A program made the translations under genes and the position numbers. Positions 37,014-45,760 of a stretch of 64,000 nucleotides of DNA are shown here, in pieces. This DNA comes from Serratia entomophila. GTDB lineage: Bacteria > Pseudomonadota > Gammaproteobacteria > Enterobacterales > Enterobacteriaceae. The DNA is taken from assembly GCF_021462285.1 (NCBI RefSeq), contig NZ_CP082787.1:2976001-3040000 (forward strand). The letters run 5' to 3'. Numbering within the stretch: the first letter of the stretch is position 1; each line of letters begins with the position of its first letter. A model generated the notes under the pieces. It was not told where the DNA came from and did no database searches. It saw nothing but the letters and a program-made list of their open reading frames with translations.

Positions 37014-39353
37014 ATGAATCGTCTTATCATTGCGCACACGCCTCTGGCCACCGATCAACTGCTGTTTAAAAGCCTGTCGGGGGAAGAAAAGCTCTCCGGA
37101 CTATTTGAGTTTGACGTCGAGCTGCTGAGCCCGGGAAACCGGCTGGATCTCAAATCCCTGCTGGGTCAGAAGATCACGCTTGAACTGCGGGCCAACCCCA
37201 TGGCGCCGCGTTACCTGAATGGCAATATTACGCGCATGACGCTGGCCGGCAGAGAGGTTGGCGGCGATCGCTATTACGTTTACCGCGCCATCCTGCGCCC
37301 TACCCTGTGGTACCTGACGCAAAACCGCGACTTCCGCATCTATCAGGAAAAAACGGTGCCCGACATCATCACCCAGGTGCTGGGGCAATATCAGGTGAAG
37401 GTCGATAACCGTCTGAGCTACGACTACCGTTCCTGGGGTTACTGCGTGCAGTACCAGGAAAGCGACTTCGATTTCGTCAGCCGGCTGATGGAACATGAGG
37501 GCATTTACTACTACTTCACTCACCAGCAGGACGGGCACACGCTGGTGTTGGCGGATGCCCCTGCGGCGCATCAGGCACTGCCCGGCTACGCCAGCATTCC
37601 CTACCAGTTGGCGGAAGGCGGGTTGGTGGAAAACAAAGACAGCATCAACAGCTGGAGCGTCTCGGACGCCATTACCCCCAGCCTCTACAGCCTTGATGAT
37701 TACGATTTCCGCAAGCCGCGCGCCCGTTTGCTGGAAGCGCGGCAAAACCCGGCCTCTTTCGCCCAGGACAAAGCGGAAGTGTTCGACTGGCCGGGCCGCT
37801 ACACCGATCACGCGCACGGGCAGTTTTACGTGAAGGTGCGCCAGCAGGAGTTTGAAGCGCAGCACGAGCAAATGAGCGGCGAAGGCAACTCGCAGGGCAT
37901 GGCGCCCGGCTATCGCTTCCAGCTGTTCCAGGCGCCGCGCCCGGAAGATGACCGAGAATACCTGGTGGTCAGCGCGCGCTACTTCATGCAGGAAAACAGC
38001 TACAGCAGCAATGATAACGACAGCGCCGAACAGCGCACCGAATTTCAGGTGGTGCCGGCCGACGTAAACTGGCGCCCGCCGCGCATCACGCCGTGGCCAA
38101 AGACCCACGGCCCGCAAACGGCCGAGGTCGTGGGCCCGGAAGGCGAAAGCATCTGGACCGACAAATATGGCCGGGTGAAGCTGAAGTTCCGTTGGGATCG
38201 GCACGGCAGCGGCAATGAAACCAGCTCCTGCTGGGTGCGCGTCTCCAGCGCCTGGGCCGGGTGGAAGTACGGCGGCATTCAAATCCCGCGGGTGGGTGAA
38301 GAAGTGGTGGTCGACTTTATCAACGGCGATCCCGATCGCCCCATTATCACCGGCCGCGTCTACAACGAAGACAGCATGCCGCCGTGGGATCTGCCCGGCG
38401 ACGCCACCAAGATGGGCTTTATGAGCCGCAGCAAGGGCGGCGGCGTAGACAACGCCAGCTTCCTGATACTGGAAGATGCGCCAGGCAATGAATCTTTCGA
38501 CATGCATGCCGAACGCGATATGAACATGTCGGTGGAAAACGACAAAAACGTCAATATCGACGGCAGCCGCACCACCACCATCGGCCGCAAGCAGGACGAC
38601 ACCGTCACCGGCGACGCCAACTTCCTGTACAAGTCAAACCGCACCACCACCGTAAACGGGCTGGAAACCGCCAATCTGAACAAGCACCAAACGGTGAATA
38701 TCAAAGGCGGCCGCGATTTGACCATCTTCGACGGCGGCGATGAAATTAAAATTACCGGAAAACAGACATTCACGCTCGACGGCGAACAAATCCAGGACAT
38801 CAAAAAAACGCAGCACGTTACGGTGAAAAACGATCAGACGATCGACATCACCGCAGGCAAGCAAATCAACAACATCAACGCCGGCCAACGCACCACCATC
38901 ACCCAGGGCGGGCAAGAGCTGAACATCCTGGCCGGTGGGCAAAAGGCAACCATCAAAGGCCCGGTAGAATACAATATCGACGGCAGTTTTAAACAGACCA
39001 ACACCGGCACCATCGACATTTCGTCGCCACAGACGGTGACGATAAAAAGCGATACGGTTGTCAGTATTGATTCGCCTTACTGGATCACCAATGCCAAGAG
39101 CCACAAAGAGAGCTATGCGATCAACTCTTTCACTCTGACCGGTCTGACCGAATCGGTCACCGGCGTGGGCGCGACCATTAACTGCCTCACCTCGCTGACG
39201 GTATCGCCTGTGGCCACCACGCTGAACGGCATTGGCCACACCCGGGCGCTGATCAGTTTATCGACCAAGAACCTTGAACATAAATTCTCCCTATCCAAAT
39301 TTGAACAGGCGCTGCAGTTGGGCTTTTTGGGTGCGCTGATTACCTTCTTCTGA
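37014..39353 (+). CDS. vgrG: VgrG (TssI), T6SS spike protein
   Basis: 779 residues from the ATG at 37014 (GAGG six bases upstream); the frame extends 23 codons further but without a ribosome site. Residues 1-370 form the gp27-like part (VTHQ-type opening MNRLIIAHTPLATDQLLFKS, GHTLVLADAP). About 380-480 is the OB-fold region (GPEGESIWTDKYGRVKLKF, VWVRVS-type SSCWVRVSSAWAGWKYGG). About 500-690 is the repetitive gp5-like needle with NIDGSRTTTIG and related strands. The last 80 residues are a low-similarity tail with no recognisable toxin domain. It forms the trimeric tip on Hcp and carries PAAR and effectors. Confidence 0.95.
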   Translation: MNRLIIAHTPLATDQLLFKSLSGEEKLSGLFEFDVELLSPGNRLDLKSLLGQKITLELRANPMAPRYLNGNITRMTLAGREVGGDRYYVYRAILRPTLWYLTQNRDFRIYQEKTVPDIITQVLGQYQVKVDNRLSYDYRSWGYCVQYQESDFDFVSRLMEHEGIYYYFTHQQDGHTLVLADAPAAHQALPGYASIPYQLAEGGLVENKDSINSWSVSDAITPSLYSLDDYDFRKPRARLLEARQNPASFAQDKAEVFDWPGRYTDHAHGQFYVKVRQQEFEAQHEQMSGEGNSQGMAPGYRFQLFQAPRPEDDREYLVVSARYFMQENSYSSNDNDSAEQRTEFQVVPADVNWRPPRITPWPKTHGPQTAEVVGPEGESIWTDKYGRVKLKFRWDRHGSGNETSSCWVRVSSAWAGWKYGGIQIPRVGEEVVVDFINGDPDRPIITGRVYNEDSMPPWDLPGDATKMGFMSRSKGGGVDNASFLILEDAPGNESFDMHAERDMNMSVENDKNVNIDGSRTTTIGRKQDDTVTGDANFLYKSNRTTTVNGLETANLNKHQTVNIKGGRDLTIFDGGDEIKITGKQTFTLDGEQIQDIKKTQHVTVKNDQTIDITAGKQINNINAGQRTTITQGGQELNILAGGQKATIKGPVEYNIDGSFKQTNTGTIDISSPQTVTIKSDTVVSIDSPYWITNAKSHKESYAINSFTLTGLTESVTGVGATINCLTSLTVSPVATTLNGIGHTRALISLSTKNLEHKFSLSKFEQALQLGFLGALITFF

Positions 39354-39365
39354 CAAGGACTTCCC

Positions 39366-39746
39366 ATGACGCCGGTGAGCAAGTATTTCCCTTATATCCT
39401 GATCGTTGTAGTGATCGTCATTGGCATTTTTATCGTCAAAAAAATCAAACAGATAAACGGTAAGGACAACTCACTTTACAACCTGATGGCACAGGAAAAA
39501 TGGTCTGGGCAACAGGCTGAAGCCACGCTGTTAACCTTCGAACAGACCGACACGCGCATCGGCAACGACTTTATCTTCGACGTGGTGTTGAACGCCACGC
39601 CAGAGGGTTCGCCGGAAACCTTGCGCGCCAAGGCGCTGGTGAAACCCGTCGATTTGCACCGCATGAAAGCGGGCATGTCGGTCACCATCAAATATGACAA
39701 CGCCACCCCGCGACGCGTGGCGGTGTTGGCTATCCATTTCGAGTAA
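39366..39746 (+). CDS. Small membrane protein of the vgrG cassette, unknown function
   Basis: 126 codons, starting 12 bp after vgrG. One N-terminal membrane helix (YILIVVVIVIGIFIVKKI, about residues 9-26) is followed by a soluble domain of about 95 residues. This has alternating beta-strand character (AEATLLTFEQTDTRIGNDFI, then MSVTIKYDNATPRRVAVLAI). That pattern is like small beta-barrel domains attached to membrane anchors. I do not recognise a named family. The tight spacing suggests a role with VgrG or as a membrane-bound adaptor or immunity protein. A 175-bp gap follows before the DUF2169 gene. Confidence 0.75.
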   Translation: MTPVSKYFPYILIVVVIVIGIFIVKKIKQINGKDNSLYNLMAQEKWSGQQAEATLLTFEQTDTRIGNDFIFDVVLNATPEGSPETLRAKALVKPVDLHRMKAGMSVTIKYDNATPRRVAVLAIHFE

Positions 39747-39921
39747 TTTTGCTTTCGTAACGGGAAGCTTCTCTTCCCGCTCTGATGACCGGACTTTAAC
39801 TCCGCGTCGTTTTCATCTGCTGTGACGTAGCCTGATATCAACTAAATCGAAAAACGGGATTGTTTTTGCGTGCAGCGGCGCATGCCGCTCACGGGTATCC
39901 ACAGGAAGCCTTACACACACA

Positions 39922-42462
39922 ATGAAAGTCGTAAAACCGTTACGCCTGAGCGTACTTCATCGCCCTTTCCATTGGCAGGGGCAAAATCATCTGGGTGTCT
40001 CCGTTTTGGCGTTGGCCGACATGGGGGCTTCCCCGCGCCTGCGCCCCGAGCCGGAACTCTGGCAGCTGGCCAGCGAAACGCTGACCACCAGCGGCGGCAT
40101 CCTCGACCTCGCCATTCCCAAAGCCTGCGCAGAATTCCTTGCGACCGGCCATGCCTATACCCACCATCAAGATGATAAAACCGCCTGCGCAGTGAAGATC
40201 CAGCTCGATACGCTCGAGAAAACCCTGGTGGTTTTCGGCGATCGCCATTGGGTCAACGATCGTCCCTCCGCGCCGCTCCCGTACGCAGAAATGCCTTTGG
40301 ACTGGCGCCGTGCCTTTGGCGGCCCGCAGTTTGCCGACAATCCACACGGCATCGGCGCTAATCCAGAGACCTTTCCCCACGGCAGCATCCACCCGTTGCC
40401 GAATATCGAACCGCTGCGCGGCCGCCTGTCGGCACCGCATCAGCGCGCCGTGCCCGCCAGCTTCGACGCCCTGGACATTACCTGGCCGCGCCGCTTCAAC
40501 CGCATTGGGAAAAAATACGACGCCGATTGGCTAAAAAATCATTTCCCCGGCTTTGCCGACGACATTGACTGGCGGCTGTTCAATATGGCGGAAAACGATC
40601 AGCAGTTTCCCCATCTTGATGCCCTGCCGCCCCAGGCGGCTTACCGCATCTGGAATATGCATCCGGAACAACCGCTGCAGCAAGGCCAACTGCCGCCGTG
40701 GCGCGCCCGGTGCTTCATCAACCGCCAGCGCCGCGGGGAAGAAGTGTTCGAAGAGCTGGCGCTGCGCCACACCACCGTGTGGTTCTTCCCGCATCGCGAG
40801 CAAATGGTATTGGTGTATCAGGGCAGCGCGCGCATCAACGAAGATGACGCCGCCGATGTGCTGCAGCTGCTGCCGGCGCTGGAAAAAACCGGCGCAGCCC
40901 GCTCTGCGAATCACTACCGCAAGGTGCTGCGCCAACGGCTGGATAAGGAAAAAGGCGCGCTGTTCACCTTTCGGGAAAAGGACCTGCTGCCGGAAGATTG
41001 CATCGGCCCCTGGCTCGATACGGAACAGGTGCCGGCAGCCGATCCGGTGGCGGCAAACGCCACCCGCTATGAACACCACCTGCGTGAAGAGCACCGTGAA
41101 CGGCTGCGCACCCTGGGGCAGGACATTGATGAGCGTTTCCCGCTCAGCGCCTCCCCGCAGCCCCCGGCGTTGGATGAGCTGGCCGAATTCGTTGAGCAAA
41201 TGGAACAGCAGGCAGCCCAGCTCAAACAGCAAAGCGATCGGCGCCTGCGCCAGCGCGGGCTGGATCCCGAGCAGCCCGTCGATTTGACCGGCCTGCCTTC
41301 AGGCGCGGAGAGCTACCAACGGCAGCGCGACCGTCTGTATCAACAACAGGGCAATTTCAGCGAAAAACAGCGGGCGGTGGCCGAGCAGGCCCTCTATCAG
41401 GCTTATCTGATGAGCGCGCAGGCGCAGGGGCCGGCACCGCGGCTCAAGGGGGATCTGGCGGCGATCATTCGCAACCGCGTGCAGGCGACTTTGGACGGAG
41501 ACAAAGACCTGAGCGGTCTCGATCTCACCGGGGCCGATCTCGGCGGCATGGATCTGAGCCACGCCTGCCTGCGCGGCGCCCTGATGGAAAGCGCCAACCT
41601 GCGCGGCGCGCGGCTGGACCATGCCGATTTGACGCAGGCGATGCTGGCGCGCGCGGATCTGACCGATGCCAGCCTGCGCCACGCGCAGCTTGAGCGCGCG
41701 TCGCTGGCGCTGGCCAAATGCGGCAACACCGACTTCAGCCACGCCAGGCTGCGGGAAACCCTGCTGCAAGAGACGCTGCTGCAACATTGCAATTTCAGCG
41801 ACGCCGCCCTCAGCGACCTGCTGGGGTTTAAAACCTATATCAGCCAGTGCATCTTCCAGCGCGCCAGGGTGCATAACGTCACGCTGATGGAACTGGAGCT
41901 GGACGGGCTGGATTTCCGCCACGCGCGGCTGCACAAACTCAGCTTTATCAAATGCCGGTTGTCGGCGTTTGACGCCAGCCACGCCCGCCTGGAAAGTTGT
42001 TCCTGGGTGGAAACGCCGGCCGACGGCAGCCGCTTTATCGCCGCGCGCCTGCATAACTGCTCCTTCGCCGCCCAAAGCTCGTTGAAACACAGCGATTTCA
42101 GCGACGCCACGCTCAAACAGTGCAACCTGCGGCAAATGCCGTTAGAGCAAGCCTGCTTCGATCGGGCCCATCTGGATAACAGCGATTTGTCGGAGGCGCG
42201 GCTGATCTCGGCCAGCCTGCAACAGCTCAACGGCAGCGGCAGCCTGTTCGTTCGCGTGGACTTCTCCGGCGCACGCCTGACTCAGGCCAACCTGATTGGC
42301 GCCATCATGCAAAAATGCATCCTCAGCGGCGCCGATCTGCGCGGTGCCAACCTGTTCCGTTGCGATCTGGCGCAGTCGCGGGTTGACGCCACCACCCGGC
42401 TGGAAAGCAGCTATAACCAGCGGGTTAAGACGTTGCCGCGCCAACGCGGGGAGACGGTATGA
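39922..42462 (+). CDS. DUF2169 protein with C-terminal pentapeptide repeats, T6SS accessory
   Basis: 846 codons. Residues 1-340 correspond to DUF2169 (LSVLHRPFHWQGQNHLGVSV, FGDRHWVNDR, DWRRAFGGPQFADNPHGIGA, WPRRFNRIGKKYDADWLKNH). A helical, glutamine-rich linker follows to about 510. From there to the end it is a long run of pentapeptide repeats (A(D/N)LxG type; SGLDLTGADLGGMDLSHACL) that should fold as a right-handed quadrilateral beta helix. DUF2169 proteins are encoded next to vgrG and PAAR-like genes and act as effector adaptors; whether the repeats are an effector or an adaptor part is unknown. The stop overlaps the next start (ATGA). Confidence 0.88.
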   Translation: MKVVKPLRLSVLHRPFHWQGQNHLGVSVLALADMGASPRLRPEPELWQLASETLTTSGGILDLAIPKACAEFLATGHAYTHHQDDKTACAVKIQLDTLEKTLVVFGDRHWVNDRPSAPLPYAEMPLDWRRAFGGPQFADNPHGIGANPETFPHGSIHPLPNIEPLRGRLSAPHQRAVPASFDALDITWPRRFNRIGKKYDADWLKNHFPGFADDIDWRLFNMAENDQQFPHLDALPPQAAYRIWNMHPEQPLQQGQLPPWRARCFINRQRRGEEVFEELALRHTTVWFFPHREQMVLVYQGSARINEDDAADVLQLLPALEKTGAARSANHYRKVLRQRLDKEKGALFTFREKDLLPEDCIGPWLDTEQVPAADPVAANATRYEHHLREEHRERLRTLGQDIDERFPLSASPQPPALDELAEFVEQMEQQAAQLKQQSDRRLRQRGLDPEQPVDLTGLPSGAESYQRQRDRLYQQQGNFSEKQRAVAEQALYQAYLMSAQAQGPAPRLKGDLAAIIRNRVQATLDGDKDLSGLDLTGADLGGMDLSHACLRGALMESANLRGARLDHADLTQAMLARADLTDASLRHAQLERASLALAKCGNTDFSHARLRETLLQETLLQHCNFSDAALSDLLGFKTYISQCIFQRARVHNVTLMELELDGLDFRHARLHKLSFIKCRLSAFDASHARLESCSWVETPADGSRFIAARLHNCSFAAQSSLKHSDFSDATLKQCNLRQMPLEQACFDRAHLDNSDLSEARLISASLQQLNGSGSLFVRVDFSGARLTQANLIGAIMQKCILSGADLRGANLFRCDLAQSRVDATTRLESSYNQRVKTLPRQRGETV

Positions 42463-43526
42463 CCCTCAGCGCCGACGAGTTGCAGCAGCGCATCAGGCGC
42501 GGTGAAGCGATCTACGAATGCGACATTACGGCGCTGTCGCTGGCCGGTCTGGATCTGGCCGGCGCAACCTTTGCCGATATTACGGGCGGCGCCGTAGATT
42601 TCAGCGGTTGCAACCTGCAACACACCATTTTCAGCGATTGCGAGCTCGGCCAATGCAGCTTCAAGCACGCTAATCTGCAGCGGGCGGTGTTCAACGATTG
42701 CCAGCTGAGCGGCGCTCATTTTCAACAGGCCAACGTTACGGAGGCGCTCTTCAACGGCTGTCACCTGGCCGGCAGCACGTTTGCCGGCGCAACCGTCGAC
42801 AGGGCGCACTTTATGCGCAGCGATCTGCAGGGGGCCATCTTCACCGGCGCCGCGCTCGATCGCACCAACTTCAACGAAACGCCGCTCAGCGGTGCAGACC
42901 TGCGTAATACGCGGCTATCATTTGTCACCTTTTTTCGCCTAAACCTCTGCGAAACACGGCTTGAAGGCGCAGAATTTGACCGCGTCACTTTTTTTGAATG
43001 CGATCAGCGCGGCAAAAGCTACGCCGGGCAACGGCTGATCGCCTGCCAGTTTACCGACAACCAGTTGGACGACGCCGACTTCAGCCAGGCGACGCTGCGC
43101 CAGAGCAACTTCAAGGGCGCTTCGCTGCGGCGCGCCAATCTTTCGGCGGTGCAGGCGCAGCAAACGCTATGGCTGGAAGCCAACCTGACGCAGGCGCAAT
43201 GCGCTCGCGGTCAGTTCGATCAGGCGGTCTTCAGCGAAGCGACGCTGGACGCCGCCGATTTCAGCCAGGCGCGGCTGTTCCAATGTATTTTTCAACGCTG
43301 CCGCGCGGCGCGCGGCAACTTCAGCGACGCCGATTTGACCTACGCCGATTTCTCTTATGCCGATATCGGCGCCGCCGATTTTCGCCGCGCGCGCTTCATG
43401 CGCACCCGCCTGCACCGCGCCCACCAGCAACAGACCCGCTGGAGCGACCGCAGCGGCATTTTGGAAAACGATGAAGAACTGCACGCCGCAGAAACCTGGA
43501 GCGCACAGCGCAAAAGCCGAATCTGA
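42459..43526 (+). CDS. Pentapeptide-repeat protein, T6SS cassette
   Basis: 355 codons, overlapping the preceding stop by 4 bp. Nearly all of it is pentapeptide repeats (for example LSLAGLDLAGATFADITGGA, TFAGATVDRAHFMRSDLQGA, DLTYADFSYADIGAADFRRA). A beta-helix rod is expected. It is a paralogue of the C-terminal half of the gene before it. Two consecutive repeat proteins in a VgrG cassette suggest a scaffold or cargo role on the spike. No catalytic motif is visible. Confidence 0.88.
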   Translation: MTLSADELQQRIRRGEAIYECDITALSLAGLDLAGATFADITGGAVDFSGCNLQHTIFSDCELGQCSFKHANLQRAVFNDCQLSGAHFQQANVTEALFNGCHLAGSTFAGATVDRAHFMRSDLQGAIFTGAALDRTNFNETPLSGADLRNTRLSFVTFFRLNLCETRLEGAEFDRVTFFECDQRGKSYAGQRLIACQFTDNQLDDADFSQATLRQSNFKGASLRRANLSAVQAQQTLWLEANLTQAQCARGQFDQAVFSEATLDAADFSQARLFQCIFQRCRAARGNFSDADLTYADFSYADIGAADFRRARFMRTRLHRAHQQQTRWSDRSGILENDEELHAAETWSAQRKSRI

Positions 43527-43553
43527 GCCTAAAACATCCACAAGGGGATCACC

Positions 43554-44189
43554 ATGAGCGTTGCCAACACTACCCGCGCAGTGAAGATCGCACCCCCTCA
43601 GCAAGCCGCCGGCCAGGTCGTCAACCTGTTGCCGGACGGCAGCCTGGTGGTCGAGTGCCAGGGCCGCGGCTGGCATTGCCGTCGGGCAGCCAGCTGCCTG
43701 CTGGCGCCGGCCCTCGGCGACAGCGTTCTGGTCGCCGGCTGCGGCCACCAGCTGTGGGCGATCGCCGTGCTGGAGCGCGCCGATCCGCACAGCGCCGCGC
43801 GCCTCAGCGTAGAGGGCGATCTGCAGATTGAAACCCCGCGCGGTTCGCTGTCGCTGCACAGCGCACAGGCATTGGATTTCAATAGCGAGGCGTTGACGCT
43901 GCAGGCCCGCAGCGGCGATTGCCACATCGACAAACTGACCTACAGCGGCGAGGAGCTTTCGGCCTTCGTCAGCATCAGCCGCATGGTCGGCAAGCGCTGC
44001 GAATCGCTGTGGCACTCGGTCAGCCAGATTAGCCACACCCTGTTCCGCACGGTGCGGCAAACCGAGCATGTCCGTGCCGGACAGCTTGACTATCAGGCGG
44101 AGGATTACGCCAGAGTGCACGCCCGCAACACCATCATCACCTCGAAAGACATCACCAAGCTGGATTCGGAACAAATTCACGTCGGATAA
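43554..44189 (+). CDS. DUF3540 protein, T6SS accessory
   Basis: 211 codons, starting MSVANTTRAVKIAPPQQAAG. An OB-like N-terminal part (GQVVNLLPDGSLVVECQGRG, LAPALGDSVLVAGC) is followed by a repetitive beta-strand tail (SVEGDLQIETPRGSLSLHSA, VHARNTIITSKDITKLDSEQ) that resembles a short VgrG-needle segment. DUF3540 proteins occur with DUF2169 and DUF4150 genes in T6SS loci. The likely job is to help load or extend the spike; no mechanism is shown by the sequence. Confidence 0.85.
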   Translation: MSVANTTRAVKIAPPQQAAGQVVNLLPDGSLVVECQGRGWHCRRAASCLLAPALGDSVLVAGCGHQLWAIAVLERADPHSAARLSVEGDLQIETPRGSLSLHSAQALDFNSEALTLQARSGDCHIDKLTYSGEELSAFVSISRMVGKRCESLWHSVSQISHTLFRTVRQTEHVRAGQLDYQAEDYARVHARNTIITSKDITKLDSEQIHVG

Positions 44190-44205
44190 GCCCGCGGAGG
44201 CCCTT

Positions 44206-44598
44206 ATGTTTGCCAACAGCCAAATGATCGGAGTAGACCTGGCGTTTCCCGATGTGTGCATGACGCCCAGCCCGGCGCCGGTTCCCGTGCCCTACCCGGA
44301 CATCGCCCTGGCGCCGACCGCTATTCCCAACGCCTTCAACATTCTGTTCGTCGGCACCCCGGCGCACAACATGGCGACGGTGACGCCGCTGACCAACGGC
44401 GATAACCCCGGCGTGGCCACCGGCGTGGCGTCCGGCACCGTGATGGGGCCGTCGCGCCATCTCACCGGCGCCTTTACCGTGCTGCTGAAAGGCACGCCGG
44501 CCACCCGGCTGACCAGCCTCAGCCTGCAAAACTCCACCAACGCGCTGGGCATGCGCATCGTGCCCAGCCAACTCAAGGTTTTGATGCTCGCGCCCTGA
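44206..44598 (+). CDS. PAAR-like (DUF4150) spike-tip protein
   Basis: 130 residues from the ATG at 44206 with GGAGG five bases upstream; a longer open frame from 44068 overlaps the preceding gene and is unlikely. The sequence has PFPDICLTPSP-like SQMIGVDLAFPDVCMTPSPA, VPVPYPDIALA and the glycine- and threonine-rich block GTPAHNMATVTPLTNGDNPG, typical of DUF4150 PAAR-like proteins that sharpen the VgrG tip. There is no C-terminal toxin extension: the protein ends with the PAAR-like fold. Confidence 0.88.
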   Translation: MFANSQMIGVDLAFPDVCMTPSPAPVPVPYPDIALAPTAIPNAFNILFVGTPAHNMATVTPLTNGDNPGVATGVASGTVMGPSRHLTGAFTVLLKGTPATRLTSLSLQNSTNALGMRIVPSQLKVLMLAP

Positions 44599-44662
44599 AG
44601 GCGACGCGGCAATGCACAGCCCAGTCATTATTTCAGCCAATAAAAAGATCAAAGAGGATATT

Positions 44663-45163
44663 GTGAAAACACGGATTACCCTGACGCTGCTGGCCACCCT
44701 GACGCTTGCCGGATGCTCCACCCCGCCGCCGCCGCCGCCGGCGCTCGATAACGACGCCATCATCAGCAGCGAAGTCAACGGCGTAAAACTGCAGCATCGC
44801 GCCGCCGTGAGCGCGCCCAAGCAGTTCAAACCCATCGGTGAAGAATATCGCAGCCTGTACGCCGCCAGCATCATGAGCAGCCCGGGTTATACCGGCAGCG
44901 CCGTCGGCAGCCTGGATAACGCCGCCGCCTTCTATGCGCTGGGCGAGGTCGAAAACCACTGGTTGGCTATCTCCGCCGTGCGCGACGGCAACCTGGTGGG
45001 CTACATCCAGGCCAACGCCGGCGTGCCGCAAGCGCGTTATAAATCGACGCTGCGCAAAGACTTGCCGCGCCGCGCCCGTGCAGCCAAACAAGACTGCGTC
45101 AAAGTGGGCGGCGACAGCAAAGCCTGTAAAAACGCCGGCTCGGCCACCTGGATCCTCCAGTAG
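44663..45163 (+). CDS. Putative T6SS-associated lipoprotein, SH3-like, unknown function
   Basis: 166 residues from a GTG at 44663 (AGAGGA four bases upstream). A lipoprotein signal ends LTLAGC at about residue 20, followed by a proline run (STPPPPPPALDND). The mature part has an SH3-like segment (HWLAISAVRDGNLVGYIQ) and four cysteines near the end (QDCVKVGGDSKAC). It should sit in the outer membrane or periplasm. It lies directly before tssJ and may work with the membrane complex. I do not recognise a named family. Confidence 0.75.
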   Translation: MKTRITLTLLATLTLAGCSTPPPPPPALDNDAIISSEVNGVKLQHRAAVSAPKQFKPIGEEYRSLYAASIMSSPGYTGSAVGSLDNAAAFYALGEVENHWLAISAVRDGNLVGYIQANAGVPQARYKSTLRKDLPRRARAAKQDCVKVGGDSKACKNAGSATWILQ

Positions 45164-45192
45164 TTCACCGCAGAGTGACGGAACTCGCCAAC

Positions 45193-45720
45193 ATGACGAC
45201 ACCTATCGCTTCCCGCTGGCGCGGGATGTTATTTCTGATGCTGAGCGCGCTGGCGCTTAGCGGCTGCATGTCTTCCGCCAAGAGCGTGCCTTCGCGCTAC
45301 AGCCTGACCTTCGACGCCGATCGTCAGGTCAACGCCGCGGCCGGGCAGCGGCCGGCGCCGATAAAAATCCGCGTGCTGCTGCTGCGTTCCGATGCGGAAT
45401 TTATGGAGGCCGACTTCTTCAGCCTGCAGAACGACGCGAAAAGCGTGTTAGGCAACAGCCTGCTGGACAGCGACCAGTTTTTCCTGACGCCTGGCCAGAC
45501 CGGCAAAAAGCTCAACGGCCAGAGCACGCTGGAAACCCGCTACATCGGCATTATCGCCGAATACCAAAACCTGGACGGCAAGGCCTGGCGCATCTCGCTG
45601 CCGCTGCCGGAACCGACCGAAACCAATTTTTACAAGGTATGGCAATTCTCGCCGGATGAGTTGGCCGCGCACATAGTCGCGGGCATTAGCGGCCTGCGCG
45701 CCGTGAAAGATCCAGACTGA
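45193..45720 (+). CDS. tssJ: TssJ, T6SS outer-membrane lipoprotein
   Basis: About 175 residues from the ATG at 45193; a GTG at 45175 and an ATG at 45226 are in frame and no ribosome site decides. The lipoprotein signal ends LALSGC. The mature protein has the transthyretin-like TssJ pattern (SLTFDADRQVNAAAGQRPAP, PIKIRVLLLRSDAEFMEADF). TssJ anchors the TssJLM complex in the outer membrane through TssM. tssK follows 40 bp later. Confidence 0.9.
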   Translation: MTTPIASRWRGMLFLMLSALALSGCMSSAKSVPSRYSLTFDADRQVNAAAGQRPAPIKIRVLLLRSDAEFMEADFFSLQNDAKSVLGNSLLDSDQFFLTPGQTGKKLNGQSTLETRYIGIIAEYQNLDGKAWRISLPLPEPTETNFYKVWQFSPDELAAHIVAGISGLRAVKDPD

Positions 45721-45760
45721 CCAACCGCTGCGCTGAAGCGAAGTAACTATAGGTGTGATG

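Noticed and set aside
44068..44205. Extended N-terminus for the PAAR-like gene
   Set aside because: The extension lies inside the DUF3540 gene in another frame. The ATG at 44206 has a strong GGAGG site and the family N-terminus starts there.
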